NCBI GenBank assembly: GCA_027311065.1
Contig: DAICZP010000018.1
Coordinates: forward strand, 1 to 44,489
DNA length: 44,489 bases
Reading direction: 5' to 3'
Source: Thiomonas sp.
GTDB taxonomy: Bacteria > Pseudomonadota > Gammaproteobacteria > Burkholderiales > Burkholderiaceae_C
Part shown: one piece after another, positions 1-6,700 of the stretch
Position numbering within the stretch: position 1 is the first letter of the stretch
How the letters are laid out: each line of letters starts with the position of its first letter
Notes under the pieces: model-generated
Databases searched by the model: none
What the model saw: only the letters and a program-made list of their open reading frames with translations
Told to the model about the DNA's origin: nothing
Position numbers and translations under genes: made by a program

Positions 1-27
1 GGTTCCAGGGTAGATGGCTGTCAGCAT
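1..27 (-). CDS. coaD: Phosphopantetheine adenylyltransferase, first nine codons only
   Basis: The reverse strand reads MLTAIYPGT from an ATG at position 27 to the window edge. This matches the start of CoaD, whose nucleotide-binding N-terminus runs on as FDPxTxGH. CoaD makes dephospho-CoA from phosphopantetheine and ATP. The gene lies 40 bases downstream of rsmD on the same strand, and rsmD-coaD is a very common bacterial pair, which supports the call. Only the first nine residues are in the window, so the assignment rests on this short match plus the neighbour. Confidence 0.75.
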
Positions 28-67
28 CGGGGGCTCGGAGAAAAGGTGTTTTGTGCGCCGCGCAAGT

Positions 68-703
68 TTAGCTGGTCTCGGTCTCCCGGCGCAGCAATGC
101 ATAGTGCACTGCGCCGGCGCGCGCCTGGCGCAGCAGGGACCATTCGCGCGCGCCACCCCAAGCCTGCAGTTGCGCCGCATCGGGGGCCTCGAGATAGACC
201 AGCCCGCCCGGGCGCAACAGGCGGCTGGCTTGGGCAAGGGCGCGTGCATGCAGGCCGGCGTCGGCCGCTGCATACGGCGGATCGATGAATACGAGGTCGT
301 ATGCCTGCGCCGCGAGCCGGGAGCTGAACTGGATGGCGTCGGCGGCATGCACCTGCACCATGTCGGCGCCGAGGCGGTCGCGGTTGGCCTGCAGGGTTCG
401 CGCCAGTCGGGAGTCGCGTTCAACCATGTCGACCGCCGCCGCGCCGCGCGATGCCGCCTCCAGCCCGAGCGCGCCGCTTCCGGCGAACATGTCGAGGCAG
501 CGCCAGCCGGACAAGTCCTGTCCGAGCCAGTTGAACAATGTTTCGCGTACGCGGTCGGGAGTGGGGCGCAGTCCGGACACGTCAGCCACCGGGAGCTTGC
601 TGCGCTTGAATCGTCCGCCGATGATGCGCACGACGCCTGGCCCCGACGGCACGCGCCCGGGAACGGGCGGTCGGGACGGTGCGGGGCGTGCCGGACGTTG
701 CAT
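68..703 (-). CDS. rsmD: 16S rRNA (guanine966-N2)-methyltransferase RsmD
   Basis: RsmD methylates G966 of 16S rRNA during assembly of the small subunit. The 211-residue protein has the family N-terminus (VRIIGGRFKRSKL), the RPTPDRVRETLFNWL segment, a class I SAM-binding motif (LDMFAGSGALGLEAASRG) and the catalytic DPPY tetrad (VFIDPPYA). Length is close to the usual ~200 residues. The start is uncertain: ATG at 703 gives the best family length, but the frame stays open to 781 with a second ATG at 745, and none has a clear Shine-Dalgarno sequence. It is divergent from ftsY, with about 125 bases between starts, and precedes coaD. Confidence 0.93.
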   Translation of the reverse strand: MQRPARPAPSRPPVPGRVPSGPGVVRIIGGRFKRSKLPVADVSGLRPTPDRVRETLFNWLGQDLSGWRCLDMFAGSGALGLEAASRGAAAVDMVERDSRLARTLQANRDRLGADMVQVHAADAIQFSSRLAAQAYDLVFIDPPYAAADAGLHARALAQASRLLRPGGLVYLEAPDAAQLQAWGGAREWSLLRQARAGAVHYALLRRETETS

Positions 704-828
704 GTGATCGGGGATCGTCAGAGAGGTTGCAAGCCGTCGAAGCATAGCGCGCACGCATGACCGGCGTGCCGTGGGCGACAATATCCCATTGCGCCTCGCA
801 CTCGCGCGGCGACACCCGATTGCACGCC

Positions 829-1854
829 ATGTTCAGATTCTTCAAACGCAAGTCTTCCGCGCCAGACCCGCAACCGGACCTGGAAAGCGTTGCGGCGACT
901 CCCGCGGGGGTCGTACCCGATGCCGCCCCCGCGCAGCCCGATGCGCCAACCGGTTGGTTCGCGCGGTTGCGGCACGGACTGCGCAAGACAGGGGCCGGCA
1001 TTTCCGGATTGTTTGGAGGCGGCAGCGTCGACGAAACCCTGTTCGAAGAACTTGAATCGGCGCTGATCATGGCGGACGCCGGCATGCCGGCCACCCGCCA
1101 CGTCCTCGACACACTGCGGCGCGCTGTGCGCGCCAGCGGGGCGCAAACGCCGCAGGAGGTGAAATCCCTGCTGCGTGACGTCCTCGCAACCTTGCTCGCG
1201 CCCCTGGAAAAGACGTTGGACATCGGGCGCTCGACCCCGACGGTGATCATGATGGTGGGGGTCAATGGCGCTGGCAAGACGACCGGCATCGGCAAGCTCA
1301 CGCGCCATCTTCAACACGCGGGCTGCCAGGTCCTGCTCGCGGCGGGGGATACGTTTCGCGCCGCCGCGCGTGAACAGCTCGCGGCCTGGGGGGAGCGCAA
1401 TGCCGTGCAGGTCATCTCGCAGCAGGGCGGGGACCCGGCGGCGGTTGCGTTCGACGCCGTCAGCGCCGGCCGCGCGCGTGGTGCCGATGTCGTCATTATC
1501 GACACGGCGGGGCGCCTTCCCACGCAGCTGCATCTCATGGAGGAGCTGCGCAAAGTCAAGCGGGTGCTTGGCAAGGCCATGGAGGGTGCGCCGCACGAGG
1601 CGCTGCTGGTGATCGACGCGACCAATGGCCAGAATGCCCTGGCGCAGTTACGGGCGTTCGATGATGCCATCGGACTGACCGGCATCATCCTGACCAAGCT
1701 CGACGGCAGCGCCAAGGGTGGGGTGATCGCGGCCATCGCCCGGGAGCGCCCGGTGCCGATCTATTTCATCGGCGTCGGCGAATCGCTCGAAGACCTCCAG
1801 ACCTTCGATGCGCGGGCGTTCGCGCGGGCGCTGGTGGACGAAGAGGCAGTATGA
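829..1854 (+). CDS. ftsY: Signal recognition particle receptor FtsY
   Basis: FtsY is the membrane-associated GTPase that docks ribosome-SRP complexes at the Sec translocon. The 341-residue protein starts MFRFFKRK, has a short low-complexity acidic/Pro-Ala N-terminal region, then the NG domain. Visible motifs are the G1 loop GVNGAGKTTGIGKL, DTAGR, and TKLDGSAKGG. The A domain is much shorter than in E. coli FtsY (497 residues). ATG 829 was chosen because the upstream in-frame residues (to 757) do not look like FtsY. The stop overlaps the next gene's start by four bases (ATGA, 1851-1854), suggesting coupled translation. Confidence 0.96.
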   Translation: MFRFFKRKSSAPDPQPDLESVAATPAGVVPDAAPAQPDAPTGWFARLRHGLRKTGAGISGLFGGGSVDETLFEELESALIMADAGMPATRHVLDTLRRAVRASGAQTPQEVKSLLRDVLATLLAPLEKTLDIGRSTPTVIMMVGVNGAGKTTGIGKLTRHLQHAGCQVLLAAGDTFRAAAREQLAAWGERNAVQVISQQGGDPAAVAFDAVSAGRARGADVVIIDTAGRLPTQLHLMEELRKVKRVLGKAMEGAPHEALLVIDATNGQNALAQLRAFDDAIGLTGIILTKLDGSAKGGVIAAIARERPVPIYFIGVGESLEDLQTFDARAFARALVDEEAV

Positions 1855-2579
1855 GCGAACGTCCTCCCGCGCCCGATGCGCAGCCGGTGGGCGCTGCCCT
1901 GCCGCACTGGCGCCCACCGCCGCGTCCGGCCCACGCACCAATGCGCGGACGTTACGCCGTGCTGGAGCCGCTGCGGGGCACGCATGGGGCATCACTTTGG
2001 CGGGCGTTTGCGCGCGACACTGACGGATCGACGTGGACGTACCTTCCAGACGGCCCCTTCCGCGAGCCTGGTGCATTCGCCGCACTGGTTGATGCACGCG
2101 TGGCGTCGGCCGATCCGATGTTTTTCGCCGTGCTGCGTGACGGCCAGGCCTGTGGCATGGCCAGTTTCCTGCGTATCGATCCGCGCAATGGTTGCGTCGA
2201 AATCGGTCACCTGGCGTTCGCCCCGGAACTGCAGCGCACCCCCGCCGCGACCGAGGCCCTGCATCTGATGCTGGCGCACGTGTTCGCGATTGGCTACCGA
2301 CGGGTGGAGTGGAAATGCAATGCCCTGAACGCACCGTCGCGCCGCGCCGCCGTGCGCCTGGGTTTTACCTACGAGGGGACGTTCAGGCAGGCGGCAGTCG
2401 TGAAGGGGCACAACCGCGATACGTCCTGGTACGCAATGCTCGATCACGAATGGCCCGCGCGCCAGGCGGCACAGCGCCAGTGGCTCGCGCCTGCGAACTT
2501 CGGTCCGGATGGCGCACAAGTCCTGGCGCTGAGCGCGCTGACCGCGCTGAGCGCTGGCGGCGAGGGCATCCTCCCCTAG
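1851..2579 (+). CDS. GNAT-family N-acetyltransferase, RimJ/RimL type
   Basis: The 242-residue protein has a GNAT fold like the RimJ/RimL group that acetylates protein N-termini or small molecules. The central region reads as in that group: GQACGMASFLRIDPRNG, then the EIGHLAFAPELQRTPAATEA segment that forms the acetyl-CoA pocket, and VEWKCNALNAPSRRAAVRLGF near the C-terminus. The substrate cannot be told from sequence. Residues 1-35 are Pro/Ala-rich and probably unstructured, and the last ~25 residues (LALSALTALSAGG) are a low-complexity tail. The ATG lies within the ftsY stop, so the two are likely translated together. Confidence 0.85.
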   Translation: MSERPPAPDAQPVGAALPHWRPPPRPAHAPMRGRYAVLEPLRGTHGASLWRAFARDTDGSTWTYLPDGPFREPGAFAALVDARVASADPMFFAVLRDGQACGMASFLRIDPRNGCVEIGHLAFAPELQRTPAATEALHLMLAHVFAIGYRRVEWKCNALNAPSRRAAVRLGFTYEGTFRQAAVVKGHNRDTSWYAMLDHEWPARQAAQRQWLAPANFGPDGAQVLALSALTALSAGGEGILP

Positions 2580-2623
2580 GAAATGCTGTTTTGTTGCGCC
2601 AGCGCAGGGAACTTTTCCGGGGC

Positions 2624-2650
2624 TTAGCACTCTCATGACCTGAGTGCTAA
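2624..2650. promoter_or_regulatory. CIRCE operator (HrcA binding site) upstream of rpoH
   Basis: The sequence is TTAGCACTC, nine bases, GAGTGCTAA. This matches the CIRCE inverted repeat, TTAGCACTC-N9-GAGTGCTAA, in all 18 arm positions. CIRCE is bound by the heat-shock repressor HrcA, whose folding depends on GroEL. It lies 30 bases before the rpoH start codon, so rpoH itself appears to be under HrcA control. The site is seen directly; regulation is inferred from the known role of CIRCE. Confidence 0.95.
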
Positions 2651-2653
2651 AAT
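2624..2653 (+). promoter_or_regulatory. Putative sigma-70 promoter of rpoH embedded in CIRCE
   Basis: TTAGCA (2624-2629, four of six matches to TTGACA) and TAAAAT (2648-2653, five of six to TATAAT) are separated by 18 bases. The -35 hexamer is the start of the left CIRCE arm and the -10 hexamer overlaps the end of the right arm. HrcA bound here would cover both promoter elements. Transcription would start near 2660, giving a leader of about 20 bases before the AAGGAGG ribosome binding site at 2665-2671. The hexamers are seen; promoter activity is inferred. Confidence 0.6.
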
Positions 2654-2680
2654 GTGTCATGGATAAGGAGGAGTACGCAC

Positions 2681-3592
2681 ATGCTTGAAGGTGTTCTCAC
2701 CCTGCAAGGCGCTGATACCCAGGACGCCTACGCGGTTGGTTTTCCGTCCCAGGTGCCAAGCCTCGGGAATCTGGAGTCCTACATCGCTGCCGTGAATCGC
2801 ATGCCCATGCTCAGCAATGAGGAAGAGCGCCATCTCGCCCATGCCTGGCGTGAGCGCCAGGACCGCGACGCGGCGGGGAAACTCGTGCTCTCGCATCTGC
2901 GCGTGGTGGTGTCGGTGGCGCGCCGTTATCTCGGCTATGGGCTTCCGCATGCCGACCTGATCCAGGAAGGCAACATCGGGTTGATGAAGGCGGTGCGCCG
3001 GTTTGATCCCGGGCAGGGCGTGCGCCTGGTGAGCTACGCGCTGCACTGGATCAAGGCCGAGATCCACGAGTACATTCTCCGCAATTGGCGCCTGGTCAAG
3101 GTCGCGACCACCAAGGCGCAGCGAAAATTGTTCTTCAATCTGCGTTCGATGAAGCAGGAGTTCGACGGCTTCCACGATGCCGAAATCGATGCCGTCGCGC
3201 GTGAGCTCAATGTCAAGCGCACCGATGTGATCGAGATGGAGCAGCGCATGACCGGCGCTGATGTGTCGATGCAGCCGGTTGGCGACGATGGTGGCGAGTC
3301 ATTCGGGCCTGGCGCGTATCTGTCGGACCGTGGTGACGAGCCCGACGCGGTGCTCGAGGCGCGCGGGCGTGAGCAGCTGCAGACGCACGGCCTGGCGCAG
3401 GCTCTCGAGGGGCTTGATGCGCGCAGCCGCAGCATCGTCGAGCAGCGTTGGCTGGCGGTTGCCGATGACGGCAGTGGCGGCAAGACCCTGCACGAGCTGG
3501 CAGCGGAATATGGGGTGTCGGCCGAGCGTATCCGGCAGATCGAAGTCGCCGCCATGAAGAAGATGCGCAAAGCGCTCGCTGCCTACGCCTGA
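2681..3592 (+). CDS. rpoH: Heat-shock sigma factor RpoH (sigma-32)
   Basis: RpoH directs RNA polymerase to chaperone and protease promoters. The 303-residue protein has sigma region 1.2/2 (LGNLESYIAAVNRMPMLSNEEE; LRVVVSVARRYLGYGLPHADLIQEGNIGLMKAVRRFDP), the RpoH box (QRKLFFNLRSMKQ) that is diagnostic for sigma-32 against other sigma factors, and region 4 with the helix-turn-helix (LHELAAEYGVSAERIRQIE). ATG 2681 is preferred because a strong AAGGAGG lies 9 bases before it; the upstream in-frame codons to 2654 fall in the promoter. The gene has its own CIRCE/promoter and a strong terminator (3605-3633), so it looks like a single-gene transcript. Confidence 0.97.
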   Translation: MLEGVLTLQGADTQDAYAVGFPSQVPSLGNLESYIAAVNRMPMLSNEEERHLAHAWRERQDRDAAGKLVLSHLRVVVSVARRYLGYGLPHADLIQEGNIGLMKAVRRFDPGQGVRLVSYALHWIKAEIHEYILRNWRLVKVATTKAQRKLFFNLRSMKQEFDGFHDAEIDAVARELNVKRTDVIEMEQRMTGADVSMQPVGDDGGESFGPGAYLSDRGDEPDAVLEARGREQLQTHGLAQALEGLDARSRSIVEQRWLAVADDGSGGKTLHELAAEYGVSAERIRQIEVAAMKKMRKALAAYA

Positions 3593-3604
3593 ACGTCGGT
3601 CGAG

Positions 3605-3633
3605 AAAAAGCCGCCGCGAGGCGGTTTTTTTTT
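3605..3633 (+). terminator. Rho-independent terminator of rpoH
   Basis: A CCGCC-GCGA-GGCGG hairpin (3611-3624) is followed directly by nine T residues (3625-3633) and preceded by a run of A residues that extends the pairing. It begins 12 bases after the rpoH stop codon. The A-run makes it potentially active on the reverse strand too, but no gene approaches from that side nearby. Confidence 0.93.
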
Positions 3634-3856
3634 CGACTTTCGTCAATGTGCGCGTCGATCATGCTGGTTACCACTAGATGCAGTCGGCGCTGCCAGCCCG
3701 CATACTCCTGGCACTAAATCGAAATGCCAGGGCCATCGGTCTGGACACCACCAGGCGGCGCGTGCGGCGCCCGCGCGATGGCGTTGCCTGCATCCACCAT
3801 CTTTCGAATGCATTTGCGGGTCTTGCACCCGCTTCCCACCCCGAGGAGTTTCCCCC

Positions 3857-4423
3857 ATGCTTCAACCCGCCAAGCTTTGTTGCAATGCGCTGGCGCGCAC
3901 CGTCGTCATCGTCGCATTGGCTGGCGCGACCAGTCTGGCGCAAGCGGCCGATCCGGTGTTGATGTCGCCGCAGTGGGCGCAGAATTTCTGCGAGGCATGG
4001 AATCACACCCCCGCGCTTGCTGACGGGCTTGCAGGCGAATGGTTGCATGACGACAAGGGTCGCGGCTACAAAATCATCGAGATGTATCGCTCGGACTGTG
4101 GCAAGAAGTCCATGGTCGAGCTCAAGATCGTGCCGAAGGACGGCAAGGCCGCGTGCGCGGCTGGCGGCACGGCATCTCTGGCGCCGGATTTCGGTGTCGA
4201 TTTCCTGATGTACGCCGACACTGCCGATTGGGAGTCGATGGGCAACGGCAGCCCCGGCCCGATGTGGGCGATGATGAGCGGCAAGCTGCAGTTCCAGGGA
4301 CCGAAAATGGTTGCCATGCGCGCCATCGAGCCCTTCAAAAGCTTCCTGCGGCTCGTGGGCAAGGTTGCTTACGATGCCAGGACCTGTCCATCGGGCGCCG
4401 TGCAAACCAGCGCAGCACGGTAA
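3857..4423 (+). CDS. Exported SCP2-like protein of unknown function
   Basis: The 188-residue product begins with a Sec signal peptide: basic/cysteine start, hydrophobic core VVIVALAGATSLAQA, probable cleavage after residue 30 (AQA-ADP). The mature part contains FGVDFLMYADTADWESMG, then GPMWAMMSGKLQFQGPKMVAMRAIEPFKSFLRL. This pattern resembles the SCP2 sterol-carrier fold, where a gate helix is followed by a 'GKLKVKGD' strand and a lipid-tunnel helix. Four cysteines in the mature protein could form disulfides. SCP2 proteins bind lipids, but no ligand can be assigned here. A GAGGAG ribosome binding site (3842-3847) supports the start. The 223 bases between the rpoH terminator and this gene hold no clear promoter that I can defend. 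SCP2 membership is my reading of a partial match. Confidence 0.6.
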   Translation: MLQPAKLCCNALARTVVIVALAGATSLAQAADPVLMSPQWAQNFCEAWNHTPALADGLAGEWLHDDKGRGYKIIEMYRSDCGKKSMVELKIVPKDGKAACAAGGTASLAPDFGVDFLMYADTADWESMGNGSPGPMWAMMSGKLQFQGPKMVAMRAIEPFKSFLRLVGKVAYDARTCPSGAVQTSAAR

Positions 4424-4516
4424 GGTCGTGTGCGTGGCGACGGCGGTGGACGCTGCCGCCGCGCCGTTGGCCGGTTCGCGTCACACGCGCGGCTCGTCTG
4501 CACGCCCGTCAGCACC

Positions 4517-6010
4517 TCAGAGCAGAACGATATCGAACTGGTGCTGGCCGAAACCAGGTTCGGCCCGCAGTGCGATGGGCTTGCCGATGAAGTCGGACAG
4601 TTCGGCAAGGTGGGTGCTTTCCTCCTCGAGAAACAGATCGACCACCGCGTTGGAGGCGACGATGCGGAACTCTCGCGGATTGAACTGCTTGGCCTCCCGA
4701 AGGATTTCGCGCAAGATGTCGTAACAGGCCGTGCGCGCCGTCTTCACCTGGCCTTGGCCATGGCAGGCCGGGCAGGGCTCGCACAGCATGTGCGCAAGGG
4801 ATTCGCGGGTGCGTTTCCTGGTCATCTCGACCAGCCCGAGTTGCGAAAAGCCGTTGACCGTGACCTTGACGTGGTCGCGCTGCAGCGCGCGTTTGAGTTC
4901 ATCGAGCACCGCCGCGCGGTGCTGGAGATTGGCCATGTCGATGAAGTCGAGCAGGATGATTCCGCCAAGGTTGCGCAGCCGGAGTTGACGCGCGATGGCT
5001 TGCGAGGCTTCCAGGTTGGTCTTGAAGACGGTGTCATCGAAATTGCGGGCACCGACGAATCCTCCGGTGTTGACGTCCACCGTGGTCATCGCCTCGGTCT
5101 GGTCGATGATGAGATATCCCCCCGACTTCAAATCGACACGGCGCCCCAGGGCTTTTTCAATTTCCTCGTCGACGTTATAGAGCTCGAATAGCGGTCGTTC
5201 GCCACGATACAGCTGCAGTCTGTCGACGACGGAGGGCATGTAATCAGTGGCGAATTCGCGCAGACGCTCAAAGTTTTCACGCGAGTCAACCTGAATCACA
5301 CGCGTGGCGTCTGTGACCAGATCACGCAGCACACGTTGCGCCAGACTGAGCTCCTGGTAGAGCAGCGCCGGTGCACGCGCATCCCGGACGCGCTGGTTCA
5401 GGGCCGTCCAGGTCTTGCGCAAATAAGCGATGTCTTCGCGCAATTGCGCGTCGCCTGCATCTTCGGCGTTGGTGCGCACGATGAAACCCATGCTTGCGTG
5501 TGCATCATGTTCCTGTGCCAGCTCGGCAACGCGTTGGCGCAGACTGTCGCGCAACGCCGGATCATCGATTTTCTGCGACACGCCGATGTGATCGTCCTGC
5601 GGCAGGTGCACCAGCAAACGCCCGGCAAGGCTGATCTGGGTCGACAACCGGGCGCCCTTCGCACCGATGGGATCCTTGATCACCTGAACCAGGAGCGATT
5701 GCCCTTCGAACACCAGTTTTTCGATCGGAATCTGCACCGACGTCGTGGTGTGCGCGGCCATGCGCTGCCACAGGTCAGCCACGTGCAGGAAGGCCGCGCG
5801 TTCGAGCCCGATGTCGACAAAAGCAGACTGCATGCCAGGGAGAACCCGGGCGACTTTTCCCAGGTAAACGTTTCCCGCCAGCCCGCGTTCGAGGGTTCGC
5901 TCGATGTGTATTTCCTGCACTGCCGCGTGGGATACCAATGCAACGCGGGTCTCCTGGGGAGTGATATTGACCAGGAGGTCTTCCTGCATTGCGCCGTGGT
6001 TCATGGTCAT
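4517..6010 (-). CDS. rng: Ribonuclease G
   Basis: RNase G is the RNase E-family endonuclease that matures the 5' end of 16S rRNA and cleaves some mRNAs. The 497-residue protein has the start DLLVNITPQETRVALV, an embedded S1 domain (RGLAGNVYLGKVARVLPGMQSAFVDIG), catalytic acidic motifs TVDVNTGGFVG and LLDFIDM, and the Zn-link motif CPACHGQG. It lacks the long RNase E scaffold, so G rather than E. ATG 6010 overlaps the maf stop by four bases; a second ATG at 5989 (MQEDLLVN) would give a start closer to E. coli RNase G. It is probably cotranscribed with maf. Confidence 0.95.
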   Translation of the reverse strand: MTMNHGAMQEDLLVNITPQETRVALVSHAAVQEIHIERTLERGLAGNVYLGKVARVLPGMQSAFVDIGLERAAFLHVADLWQRMAAHTTTSVQIPIEKLVFEGQSLLVQVIKDPIGAKGARLSTQISLAGRLLVHLPQDDHIGVSQKIDDPALRDSLRQRVAELAQEHDAHASMGFIVRTNAEDAGDAQLREDIAYLRKTWTALNQRVRDARAPALLYQELSLAQRVLRDLVTDATRVIQVDSRENFERLREFATDYMPSVVDRLQLYRGERPLFELYNVDEEIEKALGRRVDLKSGGYLIIDQTEAMTTVDVNTGGFVGARNFDDTVFKTNLEASQAIARQLRLRNLGGIILLDFIDMANLQHRAAVLDELKRALQRDHVKVTVNGFSQLGLVEMTRKRTRESLAHMLCEPCPACHGQGQVKTARTACYDILREILREAKQFNPREFRIVASNAVVDLFLEEESTHLAELSDFIGKPIALRAEPGFGQHQFDIVLL

Positions 6011-6609
6011 ACGCCAGCTTGCCTCAGGAGTTGTGTTGTCTCATACAGGGGCAGGCCCATGATGCCAGAGTAGCTTCCTGTGATGCGGGAAATGAAGCAG
6101 GCAGCGCGGCCCTGGATGCCGTAGCCTCCGGCCTTGCCGAAAGGCTCACCGCTCGCCACGTAGGCTTCCCGCTGCGCGGCGTCGATCGCATCCATTCGGA
6201 CCTGACTGATGCTCAGAGAGCTTGCAACTTCGCGCTCCCATGCCACGGCGACGGCCGTCAGGACACGGTGACTGCGCCCGCTCAGCGATGCAAGCATGCC
6301 GAGGGCTTGCGCGTGGTTGACTGGTTTGCCCAGGATACGGCGTCCCAGCGCCACCGTGGTGTCGGCGCACAGCACCGGCGCCGGGGGAAGGCCGTGGCGC
6401 TGCATCCGTGCGCGTGCGGCGTCCAGTTTCAGCAGCGTGACCCGGACCACATAGGCGGCGGGGGGTTCGCCGCGCAGCGGCACTTCGAGCGCCTCGGCGT
6501 CCTCGTCGGGCCCCGGCGCGAGCAGCGTGAAGTCGACGCCGATCTGCCGGAGCAATTCCTGGCGTCGGGGGCTGGCGGAGGCGAGATACAGCGATGGTTC
6601 AGCGGTCAT
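6007..6609 (-). CDS. maf: Nucleoside triphosphate pyrophosphatase Maf (YhdE type)
   Basis: Maf proteins hydrolyse non-canonical or excess nucleotides (dTTP/UTP for the YhdE subgroup) to monophosphates. The 200-residue protein opens SLYLASASPRRQELL, carrying the SxRR substrate loop, followed by the catalytic ADTTVALG segment and KAGGYGIQG. The closing EKAGG/GLPLYETTQLL pattern is nearer YhdE than YceF. ATG 6609 is chosen because the longer frame (to 6804) runs antisense through the uup start. The gene is divergent from uup, and its stop overlaps the rng start (ATGA). Confidence 0.93.
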   Translation of the reverse strand: MTAEPSLYLASASPRRQELLRQIGVDFTLLAPGPDEDAEALEVPLRGEPPAAYVVRVTLLKLDAARARMQRHGLPPAPVLCADTTVALGRRILGKPVNHAQALGMLASLSGRSHRVLTAVAVAWEREVASSLSISQVRMDAIDAAQREAYVASGEPFGKAGGYGIQGRAACFISRITGSYSGIMGLPLYETTQLLRQAGV

Positions 6610-6636
6610 GGAGGGGGCGCGTGGCGACAGTGGTCG

Positions 6637-6671
6637 ATCATAGCCGGCGCGCGCGCCGGCGGTGGCACAAT
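6637..6671. promoter_or_regulatory. Divergent maf/uup promoter region with an 18-bp GC palindrome
   Basis: A perfect 18-base palindrome, GCCGGCGCGCGCGCCGGC (6643-6660), sits between the two genes. On the minus strand TATGAT (6642-6637) immediately flanks it and could be the maf -10. On the plus strand TGGCACAAT (6663-6671) is an extended -10-like sequence for uup, starting 3 bases after the palindrome. No good -35 hexamers are present on either side. The palindrome and hexamers are seen; promoter roles are inferred. Confidence 0.35.
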
Positions 6672-6700
6672 GCACGGTCGCATCAACCGGGCCCGCGTCG

